Shown here: piece by piece, positions 40,463-53,040 of the stretch
Layout of the letters: each line of letters opens with the position of its first letter
How positions within the stretch are numbered: the first letter of the stretch is position 1
NCBI RefSeq assembly: GCF_051014445.1
Contig: NW_027488369.1
Location: forward strand, 14,340,001-14,404,000
From: Colletes latitarsis
Lineage: Eukaryota > Arthropoda > Insecta > Hymenoptera > Colletidae
Length of the DNA: 64,000 nucleotides
Direction: 5' to 3'
Made by a program: the position numbers and the translations under genes
Notes under the pieces: model-generated
What the model was told of the DNA's origin: nothing
Database searches by the model: none
The model's input: the letters and a program-made list of their open reading frames with translations, nothing else

Positions 40463-41511
40463 TTGCCCTCATCTGGCAAGTACTTTCGCATTTTTCGCAT
40501 ACTTGTTGGCCAGATCCTGGCGTTTTTCTTATTTGGATCACGTAGTAACGCGGTACCACTCCGAAACAGTCAATTAAACCTGGTTGCGATTACTATTTTA
40601 GAGGATAACGCTGGTTATGTTTGGGTTAGTTCTGGTATTAGCAATCATCTGGCTCGTACTTTCGTATTTTTCGCATACTTGTTGGCCAGATCCTGGGCAT
40701 TCTGTGGCTTGCATCACGTAGTAATGTGGTCCCACACTGTCAATAAAAGCTGGTTCCGGTTAATAGTTTGGAGGATAACGCTGGTTATGTTTGGGTTAGT
40801 TCTGGTATTAGCAATCATCTGGCTCGTACTTTCGCGTTTTTCGCATATTTGTTGGCCAGATCGTGGGTTTTTTCTGGCTTGGATCCCGTAGTAATGTGGT
40901 ACCACACCGAAACAGTCAATTAAACCTGGTTGCGAATAATATTTTAGAGGATAACGCTGGTTATGTCTGGGATAGTTCTGGTATTTGCAATCATCTGGCA
41001 CATACTTTCGCGTTTTTCGCATACTTGTTGGCCAGATCCTGGGCTTTTTCAGGTTTGGGTCACGTAGTAATGTGGTACCACACCGAAACAGTCAATAGAA
41101 GCTGGTTCGGATAAGTATTTTAGAGGATAACGCTGGTTATGTCTGGGTTTGTACTGGTATTTGCTATCATCAGGCACATACTTTCGCGTTTTTAGCATAC
41201 TTGTTGGCCAGATCCTGGCCCTTTTCTGGTTTGGATCACGTAGTAATGTGGTACCACATTGAAACAGTCAATAGAAGCTGGTTCTGCTTAGTAATTTAGA
41301 GGATAACGCTGGTTATGCCTGGGTTAGTTCTGGTATTTGCAATCATCTGGCTCATACTTTCGCGTTTTTCGCATACTTGTTGGCCAGATCCTGTGATTTT
41401 TCGGTTTGGATCTCGTAGTAAAGTGGTACCTCACTGAAACAGTCAATTGAACCGGGTTGCGATTAATATTTTAGAGGATAACGCCGGTTATGTCTCGGTT
41501 AGGTCTGGTAT
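39414..41511 (+). repeat. Tandem pair of a 1,049-bp (6-monomer) unit
   Basis: Positions 39,414-40,462 and 40,463-41,511 are essentially identical (equivalent sites 39,665 and 40,714; 39,814 and 40,863). After the pair, unit T resumes: 41,512 corresponds to 36,436 at offset 5,076, which is 4,027 plus 1,049. This is a clean insertion of one duplicated hexamer inside T. Confidence 0.92.
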
Positions 41512-42795
41512 TTGCCCTCATCTGGCTCGTACTTTCGCATTTTTCGCATACTTGTTTGCCAGATCCTGGCCTTTTTCTGGTTTGGATCACGTAGTAACGC
41601 GGTACCACACCGAAACAGTCAATTAAACCTGGTTGCGATTACTATTTTGGAGGATAACGCCGGTTATGTCTGGGTTAGGTCTGGTATTTGCCCTCATCAG
41701 GCTCGTCCTTTCGCGTTTTTCGCATAGTTGTTGGCCAGATCCTGGGTTTATTCTGGTTTGGATCCTGTAGTAATGTGGCACCACACTGAAACAGTCAATA
41801 GAAGCTGGTTCCGATAAGTATTTTAGAGGATAACGCCGGTTATGTCTGGGTTAGTTCTGGTATTTGCTATCATCTGGCACATACATTCGCATTTTTCGCA
41901 TTCTTGTTGGCCAGATCCTGGCCACTTTCTGGCTTGGATCACGTAGTAATGTGGTCCCACACTGTCAATAAAAGCTGGTCCCGGTTAATAGTTTGGAGGA
42001 TAACGCTGGTTATGTTTGGGTTAGTTCTGGTATTAGCAATCATCTGGCTCGTACTTTCGCGTTTTTCGCATACTTGTTGTCCAGATCCTGGCCACTTTCT
42101 GGTTTGGATCACGTAATAACGCGGTACCACACCGAAACAGTCAATTAAGCCGGGTAGCGATTACTATTTTGCAGGATAACGCCGGTTATGTCTGGGTTAG
42201 GTCTGGGATTTGCCCTCATCTGGCTCGTACTTTCGCGTTTTTCGCATATTTGTTGGCCAGATCGTGGGTTTTTTCTGGCTTGGATCCCGTAGTAAAGTGG
42301 TACCACACTGAAACAGTCAATTAAACCTGGTTGCAATTACTATTTTAGAGGTTAACGCCGGTTATGTCTCGGGTAGGTCTGGGATTTGTCCACATCTGGC
42401 TCGTACTTTCGCATTTTTCGCATACTTGGTGGCCAGATCCTGGACTTTTTCTGGCTTGGACCACGTAGTAAAGTGGTACCACACTGAAACAGTCAATTAA
42501 ACCTGGTTACGATTAATATTTTAGAGGATAACGCCGGTTATGTCTCGGTTAGGTCTGGGATTTGCCCTCATCTGGCTCGTACTTTCGCATTTTTCGCATA
42601 CTTTTTGCCAGATCCTGGACGTTTTCAGGCTTGAACCACGTAGTAATGTGGTACCACACCGAAACAGTCAATTAAACCTGATTGCGAATAATATTTTGGA
42701 GGATAACGCTGGTTATGTCTGGGATAGTTCTGGTATTTGCAATCATCTGGCTCATACTTTCGCGTTTTTCGCATAGTTGTTGGCCAGATCCTGGG
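40410..42795 (+). repeat. Duplicated block U, copy 1 (partner 43,035-45,420)
   Basis: About 2,386 bp recur at offset 2,625 (15 monomers): sites 40,463, 40,714, 41,512, 41,904, 42,145 and 42,540 reappear at 43,088, 43,339, 44,137, 44,529, 44,770 and 45,165. The match ends at about 42,795, where copy 1 reads GGGTTTATTCTGG and copy 2 GGGATATTTCTGG. Confidence 0.92.
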
Positions 42796-43034
42796 TTTAT
42801 TCTGGTTTGGATCCCGTAGTAATGTGGTACCACTCTGAAACAGTCAATAGAAGCTGGTTCCGATAAGTATTTTAGAGGATAACACCGGTTATGTCCAGGT
42901 AAGCTCTGGTATTTGCAATCATGTGGCTCACACTTTCGTGTTTTTCGCATAGTTTAGGCCAGATCCTGGGATTTTTCTGGTTTGGATCCCGTAGTAATGT
43001 GGTTCCACACAGAAACAGTCAATTAAACCTGGTT

Positions 43035-45420
43035 GCGATTAATATTTTAGAGGATAACGCCGGTTATGTCTCGGTTAGGTCTGGTATTTGCCCTCATCTG
43101 GCAAGTACTTTCGCATTTTTCGCATACTTGTTGGCCAGATCCTGGCGTTTTTCTTATTTGGATCACGTAGTAACGCGGTACCACTCCGAAACAGTCAATT
43201 AAACCTGGTTGCGATTACTATTTTAGAGGATAACGCTGGTTATGTTTGGGTTAGTTCTGGTATTAGCAATCATCTGGCTCGTACTTTCGTATTTTTCGCA
43301 TACTTGTTGGCCAGATCCTGGGCTTTTTGTGGCTTGCATCACGTAGTAATGTGGTCCCACACTGTCAATAAAAGCTGGTTCCGGTTAATAGTTTGGAGGA
43401 TAACGCTGGTTATGTTTGGGTTAGTTCTGGTATTAGCAATCATCTGGCTCGTACTTTCGCGTTTTTCGCATATTTGTTGGCCAGATCGTGGGTTTTTTCT
43501 GGCTTGGATCCCGTAGTAATGTGGTACCACACCGAAACAGTCAATTAAACCTGGTTGCGAATAATATTTTAGAGGATAACGCTGGTTATGTCTGGGATAG
43601 TTCTGGTATTTGCAATCATCTGGCACATACTTTCGCGTTTTTCGCATACTTGTTGGCCAGATCCTGGGCTTTTTCAGGTTTGGGTCACGTAGTAATGTGG
43701 TACCACACCGAAACAGTCAATAGAAGCTGGTTCGGATAAGTATTTTAGAGGATAACGCTGGTTATGTCTGGGTTTGTACTGGTATTTGCTATCATCAGGC
43801 ACATACTTTCGCGTTTTTAGCATACTTGTTGGCCAGATCCTGGCCCTTTTCTGGTTTGGATCACGTAGTAATGTGGTACCACATTGAAACAGTCAATAGA
43901 AGCTGGTTCTGCTTAGTAATTTAGAGGATAACGCTGGTTATGCCTGGGTTAGTTCTGGTATTTGCAATCATCTGGCTCATACTTTCGCGTTTTTCGCATA
44001 CTTGTTGGCCAGATCCTGTGATTTTTCGGTTTGGATCTCGTAGTAAAGTGGTACCTCACTGAAACAGTCAATTGAACCGGGTTGCGATTAATATTTTAGA
44101 GGATAACGCCGGTTATGTCTCGGTTAGGTCTGGTATTTGCCCTCATCTGGCTCGTACTTTCGCATTTTTCGCATACTTGTTTGCCAGATCCTGGCCTTTT
44201 TCTGGTTTGGATCACGTAGTAACGCGGTACCACACCGAAACAGTCAATTAAACCTGGTTGCGATTACTATTTTGGAGGATAACGCCGGTTATGTCTGGGT
44301 TAGGTCTGGTATTTGCCCTCATCAGGCTCGTCCTTTCGCGTTTTTCGCATAGTTGTTGGCCAGATCCTGGGTTTATTCTGGTTTGGATCCTGTAGTAATG
44401 TGGCACCACACTGAAACAGTCAATAGAAGCTGGTTCCGATAAGTATTTTAGAGGATAACGCCGGTTATGTCTGGGTTAGTTCTGGTATTTGCTATCATCT
44501 GGCACATACATTCGCATTTTTCGCATTCTTGTTGGCCAGATCCTGGCCACTTTCTGGCTTGGATCACGTAGTAATGTGGTCCCACACTGTCAATAAAAGC
44601 TGGTCCCGGTTAATAGTTTGGAGGATAACGCTGGTTATGTTTGGGTTAGTTCTGGTATTAGCAATCATCTGGCTCGTACTTTCGCGTTTTTCGCATACTT
44701 GTTGTCCAGATCCTGGCCACTTTCTGGTTTGGATCACGTAATAACGCGGTACCACACCGAAACAGTCAATTAAGCCGGGTAGCGATTACTATTTTGCAGG
44801 ATAACGCCGGTTATGTCTGGGTTAGGTCTGGGATTTGCCCTCATCTGGCTCGTACTTTCGCGTTTTTCGCATATTTGTTGGCCAGATCGTGGGTTTTTTC
44901 TGGCTTGGATCCCGTAGTAAAGTGGTACCACACTGAAACAGTCAATTAAACCTGGTTGCAATTACTATTTTAGAGGTTAACGCCGGTTATGTCTCGGGTA
45001 GGTCTGGGATTTGTCCACATCTGGCTCGTACTTTCGCATTTTTCGCATACTTGGTGGCCAGATCCTGGACTTTTTCTGGCTTGGACCACGTAGTAAAGTG
45101 GTACCACACTGAAACAGTCAATTAAACCTGGTTACGATTAATATTTTAGAGGATAACGCCGGTTATGTCTCGGTTAGGTCTGGGATTTGCCCTCATCTGG
45201 CTCGTACTTTCGCATTTTTCGCATACTTTTTGCCAGATCCTGGACGTTTTCAGGCTTGAACCACGTAGTAATGTGGTACCACACCGAAACAGTCAATTAA
45301 ACCTGATTGCGAATAATATTTTAGAGGATAACGCTGGTTATGTCTGGGATAGTTCTGGTATTTGCAATCATCTGGCTCATACTTTCGCGTTTTTCGCATA
45401 GTTGTTGGCCAGATCCTGGG
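43035..45420 (+). repeat. Duplicated block U, copy 2
   Basis: Near-identical partner of 40,410-42,795. The bridge 42,796-43,034 matches unit T copy 3 near 39,120-39,360 (offset 3,674), so the duplication arose by exchange between T-derived segments. After 45,420 the sequence resembles 38,236-38,380. Confidence 0.9.
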
Positions 45421-46577
45421 ATATTTCTGGTTTGCATCACGTAGTAATGCGGTAGCACACCGAAACAGTCAAACGAAACCTGGTTGCGATTAATATTTTA
45501 GAGGATAAAGCCGGTTATGTCTCGGTTAGGTCTGGTATTTACAATAATCTGGCTCATACTTTCGCGTTTTTCGCATACTTGTAGGCCTGATCCTGGGTTT
45601 CTTCGGGTTTGGATCCCGTAGTAATGTGGTTCCACACCGAGACGGTCAATTAAACCTTGTTGCGATTAATTTTTTAGAGGATAACGCCGGTTATGTCTGG
45701 GTTAGGTCTGGTATTAGCAATCATCTGGCTCGTACTTTCGCATTTTTCGCATACTTGTTGGCCAGATCCTGGCCTTTTTCTGGCTTGGACCACGTAGTTA
45801 TGTGGTACCACACTGTCAATAAAAGCTGGTTCCGATTAGTATTTTAGAGGGTAACGCCGGTTACGTGTTGGTTAGGTCTGGTATTTGCCCTCATCTGGCT
45901 CGAACTTTCGCATTTTTCGCATACTTGTTGGCCAGATCCTGGCCTTTTTCTGGCTTGGACCACGTAGTAATGTGGTACCACACTGAAACAGTCAACTAAC
46001 CCTGGTTGCGAATAATATTTTAGAGGATAACGCTGGTTATGTCTGGTTTAGTTCCGGTATTTGCAATCTTCTGGCTCATACTTTCGCGTTTTTCGCATAC
46101 TTGTTGGGCAGATCCTGGGTTTTTCCTGGCTTGGACCACGTAGTAACGCGGTACCAGTCAAATAATCCTGGTTGCGATTAGTATATTAGAGGATAAAGCC
46201 GGTTATGGCTCGGTTAGGACTGGTATTTACAATCTTCTGGCTCATACTTTCGCGTTTTTCGCATACTTGTAGGCCTGTTCCTGGGTTTCTCCGGGTTTGG
46301 ATCCCGTAGTAATGTGGTTCCACACCGAGACGGTGAATTAAACCAGGTTGCGATGAATTTTTTAGAGGATAACGCCGGTTATGTCTCCGTTAGGTCTGGG
46401 ATTTGCCCTCATCCGGCTCATACTTTCGCAATTTTCGTGTACTTGTTGACCAGATCTCGGGTGTTTTGTGGCTTGGATCCCGTCGTAATGCGGTACCACA
46501 CCGAAACAGTCAATTGAGCCTGGTTCCGATTAATATTTTAGAGGATAACGCTGGTTATGTCTGGGTTAGTTCTGGTA
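45421..46577 (+). repeat. Diverged B monomers at the right edge of the plus array
   Basis: These last six or seven monomers have no close copy elsewhere beyond the first 140 bp. They carry private changes: GTAGGCCTGATCCTGGG and GTAGGCCTGTTCCTGGG tails, GGATCCCGTCGTAATGCGG, and a deletion of about 10 bp at 46,151-46,160 (GGTACCAGTCAAATAATCC). The final monomer is cut after GTTCTGGTA at 46,577. Confidence 0.75.
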
Positions 46578-46578
46578 G
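46577..46578. other. Orientation-switch (inversion) junction in the satellite array
   Basis: Plus-strand monomers read GGGTTAGTTCTGGTA up to 46,577; from 46,578 the text is GATACCACATTACCACGTG, the reverse complement of the monomer. Every monomer to the left is plus and every one to the right is minus, up to 63,687. The left side breaks in the GTTCTGGTATTTGC part of the monomer; the right side begins inside the 12-bp palindrome (TGTGATACCACA variant with its first three bases missing). No filler bases and no long homology are visible at the join. Confidence 0.93.
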
Positions 46579-46849
46579 ATACCACATTACCACGTGATCC
46601 AAATCAGAAAAAGCAATGGATCTGGCTAACAAGTATGAGAAATATGCGACAGTATGAGCCTGCTGAGGGCAAATCCTGGACCTAACCCAGACCTAACATG
46701 CGTTATCCTCTAAAATATTGATCGAGACCAGGTATAATTGACTGTTTCAGTGTGGTACTACATCAGTATGTGATCCAATCCAGAAAAAGCAACGTATCTG
46801 GCCAACAGGTATGAGAAATATGCGAAAGTATGTGCCTGATGAGGGCAAA

Positions 46850-49800
46850 TCCCACACCTAACCGAGTCCTAACCGGCGTTATCCCCTAAAATGTTGATTG
46901 TGTCCAGGTTTAATCGACTGTTTCAGTGTGGAACCTCATTACTACCTGATCCAAACCAGAAATAACCCAGGATCTGTTCAACAAGTGTGTGAAGAACGCG
47001 GAAATATGACCCTGATGAGGGCAAATCCCAGGCCTAACCTAGACCTAACATGCGTTACACTCAATAATACTGATCGAAACCAGGTTTAATCGACTGTTTC
47101 AGTGTGGTACCACATTACAATGTGATCCAAACCAGAAAAAAACCCAGGATCTGTTAAACAAGTATGTGAAGATCGCGGAAATATGACCCTGATGTGAGCA
47201 AATCCCGGGCCTAACCTAGACCTAACATGCGTTATCCTCAAAAATATTGATCGAAACCAGGTTTAATCGACTGTTTCAGTGGGGTACCACATTACTACCT
47301 GATCCAAACCAGAAAAATACCCAGGATCTGTTCAACAAGTATGTGAAGAACGCGAAAATATGACCCTGATGAGGGCAAATCCCAGACCTATACCAGACCT
47401 AACTTGCGTTGTCCTCTAAAATATTGATGGAAACCAGGTTTAATTGAATGTTTCAGTGTGGTACCACATTACTACGTGTTCCAATCCAGAAAAAACCCAG
47501 GATCTGTTCAACAAGTATGTGGAGGATGCGAAAGTATGTGTCTGATGAGGGCAAATCCCAGGCCTAACCTAGACATAACATGCGTTATCCTCTATAATAT
47601 TGATCGAAACCAGGTTAAATGGAATGTTTCAGTGTGGTACCACATTACTACAGGATCCAATCCAGAAAAAGCCCTGGATCTAGCCATCAAGTATGAGAAA
47701 TATGCGAAAGTATGAGCCTGATGAGGGCAAATCCTAGACCTAACCCAGACCTAACATGCGTTATCCACTAAAATATTTATCAAGACCAGGTTTAATTGAA
47801 TGTTTCAGTGTGGTACCACATTACTACGTGATCCAAACCTGAAAAAACCCAGGATCTGTTCAACAAGTATGTGGAGAATGCGAAAGTATGTGTCTGATGA
47901 GGGCAAATCCCAGGCCTAACCGAGACATAACATGCGTTACCCTCAAAAATACTGACCGAAACCAGGTTAAATGGACTGTTTCAGTGTGGTACCACATTAC
48001 TAAAGGATCCAAACTAGAAAAAGCCCAGAATCTGGCCATCAAGTATGAGAAATATGCGAAAGTACGAGCCTGATGATACCAAATCCCAGACCTAACCATG
48101 ACCTAACATGCGTTATTCTCTAAAATATTGATCGAAACCAGGTTTAATGGACTGTTTCAGTGTGGTACCACATTACTACGTGATCCAAACCAGAAAAAAC
48201 CCAGGATCAGTTCAACAAGTATGGGAAGAATGCGAAAGTATGTGTCTGATGAGGGCAAATCCTAGCCCTAACCCAGACCTAACATGCGTTATCATCTAAA
48301 ATATTGATCGAAACCAGGTTTAATCGACTGTTTCAGAGTGGTACCACATTACTACGTGATCCAAACCAGAAAAAGCCCTGGATCTGACCAACAAGTATGA
48401 GAAATATGCGAAAGTATGAGCCTGATGCGGGCAAATCCTGCACCTAACCCAGATCTAACATGCGCTATCCTCTAAAATATTGATCGAGACCAGGTATAAT
48501 TGACTGTTTCAGTGTGGTACCACATTACTACGTGATCCAAACCAGAAAAACCCCGGATCTGTTCAACAAGCATGTGAAGAATGCGAAGGTATGAGTCTGA
48601 TGAGGGCAGATCCCGGACCTATCCCAGACCTAACATGCGTTATCATTTAAAATATTGATCAAAACCAGGTTTAATGGACTGTTTCAGTGTGGTACCACCT
48701 TACTACGTGATCCAAAGCAGAAAAAGCCAGGGATCTGTTCAACAAGTATGTGAAATATGCGAAAGTATGAGTCTGATGAGGGCAAATCCCAGGCCTAACC
48801 TAGACCTATCATGCGTTATCCTCTAAAATATTGATCGAAACCAGGTTTCATGGACTGTTTCAGTGTGATACCACATTACCGGGTGATCCAAACCAGAAAA
48901 AGCATTGGATCTGGCTAACAAGTATGAGAAATATGCGACAGTATGAGCCTGATTAGGGCAAATCCCACACCTAACCGTGTCCTAACCGGCGTTATCCTTT
49001 AAAGTGTTGATCGAGACCAGGATTAATCGACCGTTTCAGTGTGGTACCACTTTACTACGTGATCCAAACCAGAAAAAGCCAGGGATCTGTTCAACAAGTA
49101 TGTGAAATATGCGAAAGTATGAGTCTGATGAGGGCAGATCCCAGGCCTAACCTAGACCTAACATGCGTTATCCTCTAAAATACTGACCGAAACCAGTTTT
49201 CATGGACTGTTTCAGTGTGATACCACATTACCACGTGATCCAAACCAGAAAAAGCAATGGATCTGGCTAACAAGTATGAGAAATATGCGAAAGTATGAGC
49301 CTGATGAGGGCAAATCCCACACCTAACCGAGTCCTAACCGGCGTTATCCTCTAAAATGTTGATCGTGTCCAGGTTTAATCGACTGCTTCAGTGTGGTACC
49401 GCATTACTACCTGATCCAAACCAGAAATAACCCAGGGTCTGTTCAACAAATATGTGAAGAATGCGAAAGTATGTGCCTGATGAGAGCAAATCCCAGACCT
49501 AACCAAGACCTAACATGCGTTATTCTCTAGAATATTGATCGAAACCAGGTTTCATGGACTGTTTCAGTGTGATACCACATTACCGCGTGCTCCAAACCAG
49601 AAAAAGCAATGGATCTGTCTAACAAGTATGAGAAATATGCGACAGTATGAGCCTGATGAGGGCAAATCCCACACCTAACCGTGTCCTAACCGGCGTTATC
49701 CTGTAAAATGTTGAACGAGACCAGGATTAATCGACTGTTTCAGTGTGGTACCACATTACTACCTGATCCAAACCAGAAAAATACCCCGGATCTGTTCAAC

Positions 49801-52800
49801 AAGTATGTGAAGAACGCGAAAATATGACCCTGATGAGGGCAAATCCCAGACCTATACCAGACCTAACTTGCGTTATCCTCTAAAATATTGATCGAAACCA
49901 GGTTTAATCGACTATTTCAGTGTGGTACCACATTACTACGTGATCCAATCCGGAAAAATCCCAGGATCTGTTCAACAAGTATGTGAAGTATGCGAAAGTA
50001 TGTGTCTGATGAGGGAAAATCCCAGGCCTAACCTAGACCTAACATGCGTTACCCTCAATAATACTGATCGAAACCAGGTTTAATCGACTGTTTCAGTGTG
50101 GTACCACATTACTATGTGATCCAAACCAGAAAAAAACCCAGGACCTGTTAAACAAGTATGTGAAGATCGCGGAAATATGACCCTGATGTGAGCAAATCCC
50201 GGGCCTAACCTAGACCTAACATGCGTTATCCTCAAAAATATTGATCGAAACCAGGTTTAATCGACTGTTTCAGTGGGGTACCACATTACTACGTGTTCCA
50301 ATCCAGAAAAAACCCAGGATCTGTTCAACAAGTATGTGGAGAATGCGAAAGTATGTGTCTGATGAGGGCAAATCCCAGGCATAACCGAGACATAACATGC
50401 GTTATCCTCTATAATATTGATCGAAACCAGGTTAAATGGACTGTTTCAGTGTGGTACCGCATTACTACAGGATCCAAACTAGAAAAAGCCCAGAATCTGG
50501 CCATCAAGTATGAGAAATATGCGAAAGTACGAGCCTGATGATAGCAAATCCCAGACCTAACCATGACCTAACATGCGTTATTCTCTAAAATATTGATCGA
50601 AACCAGGTTTAATGGACTGTTTCAGTGTGGTACCACATTACTACGTGATCCAAACTAGAAAAAACCCAGGATCTGTTCAACAAGTATGTGAAGAATGCGA
50701 AAGTATGTGTCTGATGAGGGCAAATCCTAGCCCTAACCCAGACCTAATATGCGTTATCATCTAAAATATTGATCGAAACCAGGTTTAATCGACTGTTTCA
50801 GAGTGGTACCACATTACTACGTGATCCAAACCAGAAAAAGCCCTGGATCTGGCCAACAAGTATGAGAAATATGCGAAAGTATGAGCCTGATGCGGGCAAA
50901 TCCTGCACCTAACCCAGATCTAACATGCGCTATCCTCTAAAATATTGATCGAGACCAGGTATAATTGACTGTTTCAGTGTGGTACCACATTACTACGTGA
51001 TCCAAACCAGAAAAACCCAGGATCTGTTCAACAAGCATGTGAAGAATGCGAAGGTATGAGTCTGATGAGGGCAGATCCCAGACCTATCCCAGACCTAACA
51101 TGCGTTGTCATTTAAAATATTGATCAAAACCAGGTTTAATGGACTGTTTCAGTGTGGTACCACCTTACTACGTGATGCAAACCAGAAAAAGCCAGGGATC
51201 TGTTCAACAAGTATGTGAAATATGCGAAAGTATGAGTCTGATGAGGGCAAATCCCAGGCCTAACCTAGACCTATCATGCGTTATCCTCTAAAATATTGAT
51301 CGAAACCAGGTTTCATGGACTGTTTCAGTGTGATGCCACATTACCGGGTGATCCAAACCAGAAAAAGCAATGGATCTGGCTAACAAGTATGAGAAATATG
51401 CGACAGTATGAGCCTGATTAGGGCAAATCCCACACCTAACCGTGTCCTAACCGGCGTTATCCTTTAAAGTGTTGATCGAGACCAGGATTAATCGACTGTT
51501 TCTGTGTGGTACCACTTTACAACGTGATCGAAAACAGAAAAAGCCTGGGATCTTTACAACAAGTATGTGAAAAATGCGAACGTATGAGCCTGACGAGGGC
51601 AAATCCCAGACCTTTCCCAGACATAACATGCATTATCCTCTAAAATATTGGTCGAAACCAGGTTTCATGAACTGTTTCAGTGTGATACCACATTACCACG
51701 TGATCCAAACCAGAAAAAGCAACGGATCTGGCTAACAAGTATGAGAAATATGCGACAGTATGAGCCTGATGAGAGCAAATCCCAGACCTTATCCAGACCT
51801 AACATGCGTTATCCTCAAAAATATTGATCGAAACCAGGTTTAATGGACTGTTTCAGTGTGGTGCCACGTTACTACATGATCCAGACCAGTGAAAGCCCAG
51901 AATCTTGCCATCAAGTTTGAGAAATATGCGAACGTACGAGCCTGATGAGAGCAAATCCCAGACCTAACCAAGACCTAACATGCGTTATTCTCTAGAATAT
52001 TGATCGAAACCAGGTTTAATGGACTGTTTCGGTGTGGTACCACGTTACTACGTGATCCAGACCAGTGAAAGCCCAGAATCTGGCATCAAGTATGAGAAAT
52101 ATGCGAAAGTATGAGCCTGATGCGGGCAAATCCTGGACCTAACCCAGACCTAACATGCGTTATCCTCTAAAATATTGATCGCGACCAGGTATAATTGACT
52201 GTTTCAGTGTGGTACTACATCAGTATGTGATCCAATCCAGAAAATGCAACGTATCTGGCAAACAGGTATGAGAAATGTGCGAAAGTATGAGCCTGATGAG
52301 GGCAAATCCCACACCTAACCGAGTCTTAACCGGCGTTATCCTCTAAAATGTTGATCGTGTCCAGGTTTAGTCGACTGTTTCAGTGTGGTACCACATTACT
52401 ACCTCATCCAAACCAGAAAGAGCCCAGGATCTGTTCAACAAGTATGTGAAGAATGCGAAAGTACGAGCCTGACGAGGGCAAATCCCAGACCTTTCCCAGA
52501 CATAACATGCGTTATCCTCTAAAATATTGGTCGGAACCAGGTTTCATGGACTGTTTCAGTGTGATACCACATTACCACGTGCTCCAAACCAGAAAAAGCA
52601 ATGGATCTGGCTAACAAGTATGAGAAATATGCGACAGTATGAGCCTGATGAGGGCAAATCCCACACCTAACCATGTCCTAACCGGCGTTATCCTGTAAAA
52701 TGTTGAACGAGACCAGGATTAATCGACGGTTTCAGTGTGGTACCAGTTTACTACGTGAACCAAACCAGAAAAAGCCAGGGATCTGTTCAACAGGTGTTTG

Positions 52801-53040
52801 AAATATGCGAAAGTATGAGTCTGATGAGGGCAAATCCCAGGCCTAACCTAGACCTAACATGCGTTATCCTCTAAAATATTTATCGAAACCAGGTTTAGTT
52901 GACAGTTTCTGTGTGGTACCACTTTACTACGTGATCCAAACCAGAAAAAGCCAGGGATCTGTTCAACAAGTATGTGAAAAATGCGAAAATATGACCCTGG
53001 TGAGGACAAATCCCACACCTAACCATGTCCTAACCGGCGT
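46850..53040 (-). repeat. Zone of chimeric (A/B-like) monomers, type C
   Basis: About eight monomers carry CCTAACCGAGTCCTAACC or CCTAACCGTGTCCTAACC followed by GGCGTTATCC (near 46,858, 48,970, 49,322, 49,674, 51,434, 52,312, 52,670 and 53,022). The GGCGTTAT block, and CCGAG in some of them, are B-like (minus-strand AACGCCGG, CTCGG), while the rest is A-like (CTGATGAGGGC, TTTCAGTGTGG). They alternate with ordinary A monomers and are absent from 53.1 kb to the array end. Confidence 0.75.
47840..49050 (-). repeat. Duplicated block (partner 50,305-51,515)
   Basis: Constant offset of 2,465 bp (14 monomers). Shared rare words include AAATCCTAGCCCTAACCC (48,258 and 50,723), GATGCGGGCAAATCCTGC (48,424 and 50,889) and ATTACCGGGTGATCC (48,876 and 51,341). 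To the left the offset shifts to 2,817 and then 2,993, again whole-monomer steps, so the copy was shortened. Confidence 0.85.

Larger units (their letters stand above)
10021..46577 (+). repeat. Satellite array, subfamily B, plus orientation (about 208 monomers)
   Basis: Same monomer framework and orientation as the left A block, with linked B marks: ACCGAAACAGTC, GGTTGCGATTAATATT, AACGCCGGTTATGTC, CATCTGGCTCGTAC, TTCGCATTTTTCGCATAC and TTGTTGGCCAGATCCTGG. Adjacent monomers are regularly 176 bp apart (equivalent sites at 10,641 and 10,817; 11,701 and 11,877; 12,405 and 12,581; 16,803 and 16,979). No gene or interspersed element is visible inside. Two main monomer types, B1 and B2, mix from about 11,640 onward. 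Confidence 0.96.

Noticed and set aside
10290..45847. Dozens of ORFs of 60-155 codons on both strands with near-identical translations
   Set aside because: They follow the satellite period, change frame from monomer to monomer, overlap each other on both strands and have no ribosome-binding, splice or domain evidence. They are by-products of the repeat.
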